Positions 48,201 through 60,600 of a stretch of DNA of 64,000 nucleotides are shown here, one piece after another; positions within the stretch are counted from its first letter, which is position 1; each line of letters opens with the position of its first letter. The notes under the pieces were generated by a model. It was not told the origin of the DNA, searched no databases, and saw nothing but the letters and a program-made list of their open reading frames with translations. Made by a program: the position numbers and the translations under genes. The stretch lies in assembly GCF_009905375.1 (NCBI RefSeq), contig NC_133648.1, positions 308,094,565-308,158,564 on the forward strand, read 5' to 3'. The stretch comes from Apium graveolens (lineage: Eukaryota; Streptophyta; Magnoliopsida; Apiales; Apiaceae).

Positions 48201-49613
48201 TCAATCAGTGGAAACTACAGGGGAAAATATCCCGTGACAGTCATCTTCGTTGTCATCTCCTAAATGAACCGGACTGCTTTCGTCGTCGGAATCATAAATT
48301 GAATTTGCGAGTTGAAGTAAGGATTCTTTGTATTGGCTTCTGATTTTCGCTTGGGCTAATAATGCTTGGGCACTTGATTTTTGGGCAAATAAAGTGGTAA
48401 CTTCTTTGTTGGTAATAAAATTTTGACTTAACCATTTGTGAATGATCTCTTTGGAAATTTTTTGGTCTTCTTTGAAATTGCTCCACCATTTGACTTTAAA
48501 GGACCGAACAATACATGACTGTATTTGGTTGAAATGAATTTTAAACTCCCAAGAATAGACCCATTGAAGAAAGAAATTTGAACATAAAATTAAAAGAGGA
48601 GGAAAATGTTTTTCGTATTCTGTGGGTTTGAAGTGAGTTTTGAACAGTTTTAGACATTTAGATGCATTTGGAGTAAGATTTTCTTCAATTGCTCTGAAGA
48701 AATCCCACAATTGAAGGAACCAAACAGGGAGATTCTAGACTTGGATTTTGGTGTTGAAATAAAACAACCAGGAATGACTATTCTTCTGGTTTTGGATAAA
48801 GAATGAATTATGCCACGCTTGCTGGTAATCCCCGTAGGAATATGAGGAGCAGTGGATTAATTGTCTTTTGAAGTTTGAAGGAAAAAATTTTGGACGGTGG
48901 AGTTCTTGGCCGCATTGACTTGGGTGGATGACCTTTTGTATACGACATGTTGCGTATGAAGGTGTTGAGTGTTCTCTATCCCGAGCATTGTAAAAATGTT
49001 TGAACGTGACCGATTCAGTAGATAAGAGAATGGCTTGATAATAGTCATTATTTTTTGATAGATCCTAGAGTTTGAACATCCATCCTTTAGGGAAAACATT
49101 TGAAACTGCTAGGGAGGCATCGTCATTGTTAAATCCTCTTTCGACTGATACGATTTTTTTATGGTTTCTTTTGGTATAGTAATCGAAATTTGATTTTGAA
49201 AAGTTTGACTGACTGAATACTACCTCCTGGTTTTGCATTTTTGGGATATCAATTTCTAATTTTGACATAGGTCTCTGAGGAACTAAGAGGGTTTGGTTTT
49301 GAAAACTGATTGATTGTGTAGTCTGAAAGGGAGTATTTGTAGGTTGGCTGGAAGAAGTGTTTTGTTGGGTAACTTTAGTTGATTTTTCTGAAGAGCTTTG
49401 GGAGGCTGTTGAGGGATTTTGGATGTTAAGGCCATGGGCTTTGATGGTTTGAAGGGCTAGAAATAAGTTATTATCTTCTTAATCTACAATTACCTTATCG
49501 ATCCAGGATGTGATCGGTTTTCCTGATGAAGTACTTGCTTGGCTTTGTTGAGTGACCGGGAATTATCCGGGAAAGGCTGGGGTTTTTCCCCCACCTCTGC
49601 TTTTTCGAGGCAT
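48201..49613 (-). pseudogene. Endogenous caulimovirid copy B: ORF2, function unknown
   Basis: One frame of 471 codons including the stop runs from ATG at 49613 (MPRKSRGGGKTPAFPG) to the stop at 48201. Four nonsense codons interrupt it, at 49,563, 49,479, 49,065 and 48,735; there is no frameshift. The N-terminal 110 residues are Ser-, Gln- and Thr-rich. The middle and C-terminus look globular, with many aromatic residues (KWWSNFKEDQK). The C-terminus is acidic. It starts six bases after the pol stop. A second ORF of unknown function downstream of a single polyprotein is a layout known from florendovirus-type endogenous caulimovirids; assignment to that group is inference. Confidence 0.65.
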
Positions 49614-49617
49614 GAGA

Positions 49618-51100
49618 CTATCTATTTTTTCGAAACTCACGGGTCAGGAAATTAGGGACAGAGTTCATATCTCCCTTAATGTGTTCAATATCAAAATAAA
49701 AAATGCTTAATAATACTTGCCATCTGGCGAAAATTTGTTTTGATGCAATATTTTGGACATCTTTTTGTAAAACCTCTTTTGCAGATTTACAATCGACTCT
49801 AAGGAGAAATTTTTGATTTAATAAATCACTCTGAAATTTTGTAATACATAAAACAATTGAAAGTATTTCCTTTTTATAGTAGAATAATTTCTTTGACAAT
49901 CATTCCAATGTGCAGATATAAACTGGACTATTTGTTCTTTACCATTGACTACTTGTTTTAGTATACCACCGTATCCTAACTCAGAAGCATCTGTTTCAAC
50001 TACTTTAGAAGCATTTGGATCAACAAGGTGTAGACAAGGGATTTCTAAAATCCGAGCTTTGATTTTTCGAACAATTTCGGTATGTTCAGATAACCAAGGG
50101 ACGGGGTTAGTTTTAAGGAGGTCATGTAAGGGCTTGGCTATCCTATTGATCTTAGGATAGAAGTCTAGGACATAGTTGAGACTTCCTAAATATCTTTGGA
50201 GTTGGGTTTTATCTGTGATTTTATCAGGAAATTTTGTTGCAAAAGTTAAGGCTCTTTCAATTGGTGTAACTGTTCCTTTTGATATGTAGTGGCCAAGAAA
50301 TCTTACACGAGTTTGAAATAGGGAAATCTTGGATTTTGATATGACTAAACCATTTTTCTTAGATACATGGCATAAAGTTTTAAGGTATTTGAAATGTTGT
50401 TCAATAGATTCTGAAAAAACTAGAACATCATCAATATATACTATACAGAATGTAGAATAGTCATTCAATATGTCATTCATAATTCTTTGGAATTCGCTAG
50501 GGACAGTTCTGATTCCAAATGGAAGGACATTCCATTCATATTGTCTGAATGGGACCGTAAAAGCAGTTTTATATCTATCTTTTGGGTGGATTTGAATATG
50601 CCAAAATCCTGATTTTAAATCAAATTTGCTTTGGAATTCGCCAGGGGCGGTTTTGATTACAAATGGAAAGATATTCCATTCATATTGTCTGAATGGGACT
50701 GTAAAAGCAGTTTTATATCTATCTTTTGGGTGGATTTGAATCTGCCAAAATCCTGATTTTAAATCAAATTTGGAGAATATTACCGAAGATCTTAATTTTT
50801 GTAAAAGGTATTTTTTATTTGGTATAGGGTATCGTGCCCATCTTAGGGCTTTATTCAGAGGCTTATAATTGATAACTAGTCTTGGTGTCCCTCTCTCAAT
50901 TTCAGCATTTTTGTTTACATAGAAAGCTGCACAAGACCACGGGGATCTGGATTTTGATATGATTCTTTTGGATTCGAGACCGGTGATCTCTTTTCTGCAA
51001 TGTTGTTCTAGGTTGGAGTTCATTTGGATAGGTCTCGCTTTCGTTGGTATTTACTTCTCATCAAAATCTTTTACATAAGGTAAATCAATCATATGTTGTT
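49618..51100 (-). pseudogene. Endogenous caulimovirid copy B: RT and RNase H, broken
   Basis: The longest open part is 51023-49818 (401 codons). It holds the RT with its YIDD active site (CIVYIDDVLVF near 50,440) and the first half of RNase H (VVETDASELGYGG). A frame change near 49,870 leads into 49899-49618, which ends the domain. Within RT there is an in-frame tandem duplication of 144 bases. A stop near 51,055 separates this from the protease part. The relationship to copy A is close, since long segments match with few changes. It is a relic and is not intact. Confidence 0.88.
50485..50772 (-). repeat. 144-bp tandem duplication in copy B RT
   Basis: Two units, 50485-50628 and 50629-50772, both open CTTTGGAATTCGC. 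The period is 144 bases, 48 codons, so the frame is kept. Both encode the RT segment beginning SKFDLKSGFW. Copy A has a single unit. The units differ at several positions, including a Gly-to-Val change in the PFGI motif of one. Confidence 0.85.
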
Positions 51101-52044
51101 TTCAATGCCAAAATGCATCTGGTAGGTTAGAACAGAGTTCCACTTCTATTTGTTTTAGTAATTTTAAAATTTTTTCTCTGATAAAGCGGTCTTGTAACTG
51201 CTTCTCAATCTTGTGAGAGGAAAGGTCTCGTTTTAGATGTGATAATTATATTTATTTTCCTTGAATTAAGGCATTTATCTCATTATTATATATATAATAT
51301 GCCTTTATTATATTGAGGTTCCTTTTTTTGAGTTTTTCAAGAAATGGGAAGGTAAGTCTGGTCTCATGGGTTTTGAAAGTAATACCTTTGTAGGTGACTA
51401 TATAGGGGTTATTAAATTAAAGAAATGTGTACCTAATATGACATGACGATGTATTCCTTTAACTAGGAGAAAAGATGTCTTAATTTGAAAAGTTTTATTA
51501 TTGATAGAGGCATCAACCTTACTAACTACATTGAGATTTGAGTTATTAGCGGTAGTTAATTTTTCGTTGGTATGCTGATGAAATCTTTTTGGTATTATTT
51601 CTTCTTTAATGCAATTCAAATCTGCTCATGTATCGAATAAGGCAATGGTATCTACGATAAAGTCATCTGAAAAGATAACTTTGACTTTTATGAGATATTT
51701 TCGGTAGGTAACTTGTCTTAATTCAAATAAGAAATATCCATCTGTTCAGGAGTATTGTTTAAAGTGCTTAGCTGTTTTTGTTCAATATTTTGCTCTTCTA
51801 CTTCACGAACTAGAAGGACATTTAATGCTTCAGAATCTATCTTCTGTTGTTCTTTAAGGATTTTTAATTCATCTTTGATTTCTTTTTGTAGGTCTTGTAT
51901 TGTTGGAACAGATTTCTGGTTGGGTCTTTGCTTTTTTTAATATTTTGTTTAAGTCATATGTGGTTTTTGTTGATGGGAGAATAAAAGGTTTTTGTTCTGG
52001 TTTGGGTTCAATTGGTCGTTGGAGTAATTTTTCTAAGAGCTCTT
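51101..52044 (-). pseudogene. Endogenous caulimovirid copy B: protease and upstream part, broken
   Basis: The open segment 51619-51398 follows the protease active site; in this copy the Gly codon of the DTGAD motif near 51,628 has become a TGA stop. Upstream, 51,690-52,044 matches the acidic linker region of copy A (44,880-45,210) and ends abruptly at 52,044, where the copia 3 LTR begins. The coat-protein part is not present in the window for this copy. Confidence 0.75.
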
Positions 52045-53431
52045 TGTTAGGGAATCAGGCATATAAGCGCAACGGAAAATCAAAAATTCGAAACCCTACC
52101 TCGGGATCTATGTATAATGAGCGGATGATTATGGAGAATAGGATCATGTACCTTAAGAAAGCTTTCCTTCTGACTGTAATGGGCGTTCTGATGTTGATGA
52201 ACCACCACAGGCCTCCTTGCGAAGATCTGCTTTCCAAAGGTATCCACACGAACGTCCGATCGTCCAACAATCACCGGAGCCGGTACTTGCTGATTTAGTT
52301 GCCTCCTTCTCTCACACTCTCTTTATCCTTTCTAGGATGTAGAGTTGCTAGGGTTTTTCTCGCGATACAACATTTTCCCTTAAAATTATACATCTTAATG
52401 TATATATAGAGGAGAGAGAGGATTAAAGCCTAACCCTAAACCTAATGGGATTCTAAAAGACCCATTCCGTTTTGGGTTTATATTATTGTTAAATTCTAAT
52501 TCTAATATAGATATAATTAATCAAGTCTCACTTAATTAATTTAATAATTAATTCGATTAATAATAATAAAATAATAATACATCATTGCTCCCAAGTAATA
52601 ATAATAATTGGAAATTTAATTAGAACTTTCATGAATGTACAATATAATATAATCCCTTTAGTCTTATAATATAGATCAAACTCGTGGCATGCATTGTGTC
52701 ATCCTCTGCAAACGTTTAATCCTTTTTTCCTTGATTAATGAGTAAACTATTAAACAAATCAGTATTTGAGCACGACCATGCATTTCATAATCTTACTCAA
52801 TCAAGAGGCCAATAATATCACTCCTTTAAAATAGGAGGGCTAAATCCCATCTAGATCATTCATATTTCTCATACGATTCATAATATACCCGATGTCTACT
52901 TTTATGATTACCCGGTCAAGGATAACTTTCAATAGTATCAAAGTATATTAATTCTCGTATAGAAATATAATGATTTCAGGTCTAAGGATCAATCATCGTT
53001 ATCACTGTGAGAGAAACTTATGACACATTAAACATGTAGTATCTCACAATGGGTCATTCCAGCACTATGTATTTGATACATGTGCTTGTGTTTTTGACTT
53101 TAGTATCACCATACCTATGATCAATGAGATGTGATAATCAATCAAAAAACACACTAGTCTCAACGTATTTATTATCGCTCCTTAATAATAATACTTGACT
53201 AGGGACCTTTAGGAATAATAATACTATTATCATAATCTCATTTCTAAGTCACGACTTAGAGATATTGATTTACATATCATATTCCAAGGACATTTATTAA
53301 TCTAACATTTTATCGTAGAAAATTAAGATATAATAAATTACTAAAGAATAATCCATATAATCATAATTAATAATCCAAATGTTTCATAATATAAACATAA
53401 TAGTGTTGGCTCTAGGGCACAAACACTAACA
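52045..53431 (-). repeat. Copia 3 3' LTR
   Basis: 1387 bases; plus-strand ends are TGTTAGGGAATC and ACACTAACA. On the minus strand it is preceded by the purine tract AAGTGGGAGAT. There is no second copy in the window to compare with, so the ends rest on the terminal repeat and the PPT. Confidence 0.8.
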
Positions 53432-53522
53432 ATCTCCCACTTGCACTAGAGCCAATCACCCATGTATCCAATACCCATGGAACTAGTATGACCTTCATGC
53501 TTTTGCTGCGACAAAGCCTTAG

Positions 53523-55008
53523 TCAGTGGGTCTGCAACATTATCATCAGTATGCACTTTACATATATGTATATCTCCTCTTTCATTAATCTCTCGGAGAA
53601 GGTGATATCTCCTAAGTATATGCTTTGCCCGGGAATGGGGGACCTTGGTTCTTTAGCCTGTGCAATGGCTCCATTATTATCACAGTAAAGATCAACTGGA
53701 TCTGTGATCGATGGAACCACACCAAGTCCCGTTATAAATTTCTGTATCCAAACAGCCTCATTGGCTGCTTTACTGACAGCAATATACTCAGCTTGCATGG
53801 TAGAATCAGCTACTGTCTCTTGCTTTGAACTCTTCCAGCTTACAGCACCTCCATTAAGGCAAAACACAAAACCTGACTGAGATACTGAATCGTCTCTGTC
53901 TGTCTGGAAGCTGGCGTCAGTGTAACCATTTACAACTAGCTTATTATCTCCTCCATACACCAAGAATGAATCTTTAGTCCTCTTCAAGTACTTAAGAATA
54001 TTCTTGACAGCAGTCTAGTGACCCTCACCAGGATTAGAGTGGTATCTGCTCATCATGCTCAAGGCATACGAAACATCAAGACGAGTATATATCATCACAT
54101 ACATTATAGATCATACATTATACATTATAGACGAGCATATGGAATTTTGCTCATACAGCCCTTATCATCTAATGATTTAGGGCAGTTGTCTTTTGAGATC
54201 AATATCCCATGAGACATTGGGACATATCCTCTTTTTGCCTCTTGCATCCCGAAACGATGCAATACTTTGTCAATGTATGTATTCTGACTTAGGCCGATTA
54301 ATTTCCTTGATCTATCTCTATAGATCTTGATCCCTAATATATAGATAGCATCGCCTAAGTCCTTCATGGAGAAACTATTTCCCAACCAAGTCTTTACTAG
54401 TCTGTAGAGAAGGTATGTCATTCCCTATTAGTAATATGTCATCTACATATAGTACTAGGAATGCCACATGGCTCCCACTAACCTTCTTATAAACACATGG
54501 TTCATCTTCGTTTTGAATAAAGCCAAATTCTTTGACTGTTTCATCAAAATGACGATTCCTTCTCCTTCAGGCTTGCTTCAATCCATAAATAGATTGAAGT
54601 AACTTACAGACCATCTTAGCAAACTTGGGATCGACAAAACCCTCAGGTTGTATCATGTATACATCCTCTTCAAGGCTCCCATTTAATAAAGCGGTTTTGA
54701 CATCCATTTGTCAAATCTCATAGTCGTAGTAAGCAGCTATTGCTAGCAAAATCCTGATGGACTTGACCATATCAACTGGTGAAAAAGTCTCATCATAGTC
54801 TATACCATGAATTTGTTTGAAACCTTTTGCCACTAGTCGCGCTTTATAGGTCTGTACTTTACCATCCATGTCAGTTTCTTCTTCAAAACCCACTTTCACC
54901 CTATAGGTTTTACCCCTTCAGGTGGATCAACTAAAGTCCATACTTTATTTTGATACATGGATTCCAGTTCGGATTTCATGGCTTCTCGCCATCTCTCGGA
55001 GTCTGGAC
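53523..55008 (-). pseudogene. Copia 3 RT and RNase H, broken
   Basis: RNase H at 53987-53523 carries NGYTDASFQTDRDDS and STMQAEYIAVSKAANEAVW. RT pieces at 54421-54125 (SFSMKDLGDAIYILGIKIYR) and 54899-54711 ([20 protein letters not shown]) are separated by frame changes. The active site YVDD lies near 54,440. Just before 54,125 short repeats of CATACATTATAGA-type sequence replace a conserved stretch of RT. The similarity is to Tnt1-type pol proteins. Confidence 0.85.
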
Positions 55009-58000
55009 TGTAAAATTCGGGAAATATCGTGTAATTATTTGTATCAATATATGATTATTATGTGAATATTATATGAATTTTTGGTGAATTATCTGATGAT
55101 TGATAATAATATTTGGATGTTTGTATATAATAAAATGTGAGTATATTGATTTTATTATGTCCATAATAAAATATAGATAATTAAGATATTTTCTGGTAAT
55201 TTTTGGAGTGTTATATGATTTTATAATGATTTATGAATTATTAATTATTTTCTGAATAATTACAAAATTATTTTATAAAGCCGGGAATCATCTGACTTCA
55301 ACCGTTTTTACGTTTTTACAACCCGAAACTCTTCCGAAAACTCCTTCCTCACCTAATCTGGTAATTCCGGACATTTTCCGTATTTTGACTTTTTCGATCC
55401 GGATTACGGTTTGACCCGTGCGTGGCCCGACGCAAGATTTTTGATACGATAATCATTTCGGTGAATCAACGAAACCCGTATTCTCGAAATACGAGATATT
55501 ATTACATTATGTTCGTATAAAGTGTTTTATAAAAAGCCCGGTTGGGATAATTATCCAAAACTGATATCAAATCGGATCGTTATTGCAGTTACTTAGCGGC
55601 TAAGTAACTAATTTAACGATCCAGAACGAAGCAATATTCCGTAAATATAAATAGCTTATTTCTTATTTCATTTTATCCGTTTATTCATTTACAACCAGTA
55701 AAAATATAGTAATTACAGAGAAAAACCCTAAAAACGATACATTCCTGAGAATCAAACGCACGAACGAAGGCGTTACCGAACTCCAATTCAAACGTGTAAT
55801 ATATCAAAACGAAGCTCTCGAAATATAGAATCATAATCAATCGTCAAATCAAACCCAGAAATCTCAAGTAATCCTCTGTCTATTTGTTTTAATTCAAATT
55901 TATTAAGATTTTAAATATGAAAATTTGTTTTTGAAGTTGTTGATATGATTTGATGCTATAATCATGTAGAGAATAATTTTCTGATCATTTTGGTATATAG
56001 TATGTCATATTTTGAGGTTTGTATCGTGTAGAAAAATGAATTTGATTCTGGGAAAAATAAAATTAGGGTTCTTGTTCAAGAACTGTTTTAATTGATTTTT
56101 GGGTATTTTTGATTCTAGGGTTATTCGTTTGATCTGATTGTTTATATAGCTTCATATGATAAATTATAATCGATTTGCATAACAAATTGCATCGAACTGT
56201 AGCTAGGATGCATGATTCGATTTATATGGTTCTAAGAAATTTTTGAAATAATCGTTTTTGATTTTTAATAATCTGAGATGTATATGAGTTTGGGGGTTAG
56301 ATTACACGTGTTATACGCTTTGTTTTGAGATAATAATCATTGAATTTGATTCAGTAAGCATCAAAATCGCATTTCGCCAGAGTATTCGACGGCGTTAGCC
56401 TGCAGGTTGTCGGAATCGACAAATTCCTAAGTGTTGATTGTGATTGTAGTTTGAATTGTTGTCCTGGATTGATTCTAAGCAGGAGTCAGTTGCAATTCTG
56501 ATCAAAACGTTGTGTTTTCGAGCCAAAGGGGCTCGTCGGAATAATGCCGGAGTCCGACAAGAACCACCGGATTCTGGGCAACCCGGCCGGAGTTCTCGAG
56601 GACCCGGTGGTATTCATACCCGATCGTTTTCCGAATTTACAGACCCGGTTTTGATCCGATTGTCTCAAATACATTTCTGAAAATTGTTTTTTTACACTTT
56701 GACCCACAAAACTTCTGAAATCTTGCAAATAAAGGATACTTGTTTTAAAAATTCACATAAAATGGATTTCTGTTTTAGGAATAATTTAATTATTATTTTA
56801 AAAACCAGAAAAATAGTTATAGAATTATTTTAATTCCAAAAAATTGTTTTAATTATTTATTTATTCAAAAAATAAATCAAAATTATTTTATTAATTAATT
56901 TTAATTAGTTTTTAATTATTTTAATTAATCAATTAATTTATAATTAATTGATTAATTAATTTATTAATTATTAATTAATTTTAATTAATTTAATAATTAG
57001 ATTTAATTATTTAAAATTGATTTGAAAATTCCGAAAAATAGTTTCGAGTTTTAAAATATTATTCTAAATTATTTTTAAGGCTCGATAATTATTATAAAAT
57101 TATTTTAAAATTATATTAGGGTGTTCGAACCCTATTATTTTATTATAAAATGATTCGAAGACCCATTTTAATTCCGAAAAATGTTCAAAAATTCATAATA
57201 AATCAACCGTTCGTCCGTTTAATACGAAACGAACGCCTCTAGACTCAGAAAAATATTTTGCTTCTATTAAAAATATTTTCGAGACCTAAATTCCTTTGTA
57301 TCTAAAGGACTTTTGTTTTATAGATCATCCTGAGTCAATAATTGATCGATAAAATATTCTTTTTGACCTGATTTCAATTCTAAACGTATTAAGAGCTATC
57401 TTTTGTCGATTCAACTTATGTGCTACATGAATTACGTGATTATGTGTTATATGATTACATGCCCTATGTGTACGTGTTATGTGGATAATGAGTCAGCGTG
57501 TCTTTTAAACATTATCTGATAGAGATGTGATCTTTATCTGTTATTATCGGGCGGGTAGATAATAAAAATAAAAGTTTAGACTAGACAATTAAATATTGTC
57601 AGTTCATTGAATAGTATTATTTGTGATAGATCCGCATAGTGCGAGACGTTCAAAGCCAAATAGAGATTGTAGAAGTAAAGCTTGATTGCCTGTAGTAATG
57701 AAACGAGTGGATTCAGAATAAAGATAAACTTAAGAGGGTAAATGATAAGAAAGGTCAAGTAGCCTGTCAAGGGAAATACAGATGCAACAAGACTGAGTGA
57801 TATTGCAGCTAGTTAAAGATCAGAGGATTATTAATTGAGGCAAGTATTCCTAACCTTTCTCCTAAAATACTGCAAATATTTATTCGCTCTTATTCTAAGT
57901 TCAGAATAGTTAAATGTTTTTATATTTCGCTCCAATTACTCTTATTTATGTAAGTGCCCTTTTGATCTTGTTCCTTGATTATCGATTGATCTCTTGAGCA

Positions 58001-58879
58001 AGTACCCAGCCGTTCGGGTTATTTGCGAACCCTGATTTGGGATGTTTTGAAATCAAAATGATTTGATATCAAAATACTCTACGGGCTGGACGATTATTAT
58101 GAGGACCAGTGATGAGCTGGATCCTATGGGCCGGGGATGGACCGGACCCTTAGGCCATAGTTTCCTGGGTACCCCATATGTTGGTTGGGTCTATGCCGTT
58201 GGGTATAGATCCGCACTGTATCCTGACTAATCAGCAGGTTATAGTGCATTTGTTGGTTTCTAGAGTCCAGTCTAATTTATTGTTGATCGCCATTAACGAC
58301 ATTCCTTCTTGAATAGTTCATAATTACAAACCAAACAAAGATTTGATTTAAAGGAATGAAATATTGAAATGTTCACTATTCTTTTACAGAAAAATGTGCT
58401 TTATGATTTAAGGCCAATGAGGGCCGACATTTTGTTCGCTCAATTATTTAATGATATAAAGATGTTTTGAAATCGTTCAATAATCGTTTCCAGGAGTTTC
58501 TTTGATCTGATACATGGAAACCATTTATGATACTTGCTGGACATTTTTGGCTCACTCTTACTTTTTGAACTCTTATTTCTTTCAGTGTCAAATGAGGACA
58601 AAAGTGAATAGCTTTTAATAGACAACAAAAGTGGAGGAATCTCAGCTGAAGAAATTTGGAAGTGTTAGAGTGATCAATACGAGGAAATTAGTAATGAGGT
58701 AATGAAATTGTATTTAGATATTGTAATTTTAGAAGGTTAGATTCTTATTTCATACCATAACCTGTAAGCGATCCGGAAGAAGAAAGGGTTGTCTGTATAT
58801 TTATTTTAATATACAGGTTTTTATTATTTAAAGTTGTGTAGTGACACCCAATCCTAACCCCGGATTTGGGGGTGTTACA
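55009..58879 (+). repeat. 3.87-kb 5' LTR of the gypsy element
   Basis: It starts TGTAAAATTCGG and ends GGGGGTGTTACA, giving the TGTAA/TTACA inverted ends. It is directly followed by a PBS. Inside are an A/T-only palindrome-rich block (56,850-57,010, TTAATTAATTAATT type) and no convincing coding frame. Confidence 0.7.
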
Positions 58880-58881
58880 GT

Positions 58882-58893
58882 TGGTATCAGAGC
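58882..58893 (+). other. Gypsy primer binding site, tRNA-iMet
   Basis: TGGTATCAGAGC, two bases past the LTR end, complementary to the 3' end of initiator methionine tRNA. Confidence 0.9.
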
Positions 58894-60057
58894 TACAGGT
58901 TATTGGTCACTAAAATAAGAATAGGTGAGGGTAAGATAGGAGTGATAGGCCATATGAGATAGGGAAGACCCTAGGCATACTCATTGCGAATGAGGATTAG
59001 AAGGTCCGATATGGAACTGGTAAGCCAGGATTATTGGGGAAAAGGTAAGGCGAATATCGCAATGCTATAGGTATATTGAGTTCTCCGATCCTACAGTAAT
59101 GAGGGATCGACAGATCGACGGAGACTGGGCATGTTACCCTACTTTTCATGCGGGTTTGAAGAAAATGCGATTGATTCTTGTGAGAACTTGTGAAAGAGAG
59201 GCTAGGTGAATTTGGTACGATTTAACTTAGAATTAGGTAGTAGGACGAGCTCCACGCTGAAGGCAACGAGTTAATGAAAGCTGATGAAGAGCCAAAGTTG
59301 CAAGTTGCAAAGGCACCACCATTGCGAGAAGATTCTTACCACATACCGGGCATTGTGCGAAGAATAATGTTTGCCTTACCAGATATAGGTAAGGCTAGCG
59401 AGAAGATGCAATCCTACCTATAGACAGAACGTCGAATCGCCTGCGTGGTTGTAAGCATAGCGTCAAGAACGATGGCAAGAATGTCCGAGATAGTACTAGA
59501 TGTCAGCATTGCGGTAGAATTGCGAATAAATGATATACAATAGTAAATGAAACTTTGTCGACTAATAAGTGCGAGCAGAATCTAAGGGAGAAAGTTTAAA
59601 GTTCTTGTGAAAGACGAAAGTAATATTTGTTTAAATAATACCAACAATTGAATGAACATTTTAAAATATTATTTACCCAATTCATGAAATTATTAAAATT
59701 TAACAAGATTTGTAATTCGAATGGACAAAGGATGATTGAAGAAAATAGAAGACTCTTTTAGATGATTTGGCAAAGGATAATATTCCTAATCGACAAAGTT
59801 AAAGCGTTGCGGGATCGATTGTTATTCTACGTGGCATAGAAGAAGTCGGAAGTAACAATTATAAATTTTGTAGGGACACAATTACGATCAAATCATTAAA
59901 GCATTTAATGTGGAGGCAGTTCCAGACGATATTTCGAAGTTATAATGTGACCTAAACTGTGAATCTCTCATTCGACTGGTTTCTGAAGGCATACGTAGGT
60001 GAAGCGTGGAAGGTGATCAACATCGACATTCTTTCTCTTAATACGATAGCATACGTT
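58894..60057 (+). pseudogene. Decayed gypsy internal region, gag-like remnant
   Basis: No long open frame. A short RCQHCGRIANK peptide near 59,490 looks like part of a CCHC zinc knuckle of gag. The rest cannot be assigned. Confidence 0.35.
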
Positions 60058-60600
60058 CACTACTAGAAAAATGTCAATAGACATCGGTTCCGATGTCTAT
60101 GAATGCAAAAATCCGATGTCTTCGTGGGTGATGTTAAAGACCCCCCCTATTTAACATCGATTTTAAACTGATGTTAAATACAACATATAACATCAGTTCT
60201 TTGTTTAAAACCAATTTCTATATCTTGATATTAAATTTCTCATGCATATCTAATCTTCATATATCATCAGAATATGATATTTTTATCAATTTAATTATAT
60301 GTGAGCGAAGCAAAATCTTTCAATTTAACTAATAAACTGATGTTACTAGTACCAGTAACAACAATTTTCATCAAAAACCGATGTTAACAATACCTTTGAC
60401 ATCGGTTATTAATTGGTAACCGATGTCTATTTGTAACAAACTGATATCTATAATACTTAATAACATCAGTTTTTTGTTTTAAGATTTTTTTGATGTAGTA
60501 TTTAACATCGGTTTTTACTGATATTAATGGTCCACTAGAACTGATGTATTAAGCTTTGACAGACATCATTTTTCATTTTAATGATGTTTGTACCTGTTTT
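60058..60600 (+). mobile_element. CACTA (EnSpm) transposon end with subterminal repeats
   Basis: It starts CACTACTAGAAAAATGTC, the typical plant CACTA terminus. About a dozen copies of ACATCGGTT/AACATCAGT and complements follow within 500 bases, the subterminal transposase-binding repeats of this superfamily. One is a palindrome with perfect 8-base arms, GACATCGG-TT-CCGATGTC at about 60,077. The other end is not in the window, so the element extends past 60,600 and possibly past 64,000. Confidence 0.8.

Larger units (their letters stand above)
52045..55008 (-). mobile_element. Copia 3: minus-strand Ty1/copia element, truncated
   Basis: A 3' LTR (52045-53431) borders decayed pol sequence that reads RNase H, then RT in increasing coordinate, so the element is on the minus strand. 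It stops at 55,008, where a gypsy LTR begins, inside the RT start. Integrase, protease, gag and the 5' LTR are missing from the window. It was inserted in caulimovirid copy B, because the viral sequence ends exactly at the LTR start. Confidence 0.85.
55009..60057 (+). mobile_element. Ty3/gypsy element with a giant LTR, 5' part only
   Basis: It consists of a left LTR (55009-58879), a PBS and 1.2 kb of decayed internal DNA, ended by a CACTA element at 60,058. No RT or integrase is visible. The LTR ends and internal zinc-knuckle-like remnant suit Ty3/gypsy, but without pol the superfamily is inferred. It interrupts copia 3. Confidence 0.6.

Noticed and set aside
32175..52044. Replication-competent endogenous virus
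   Set aside because: Both copies carry many stops, frame changes, an inverted junction and missing 5' genes.
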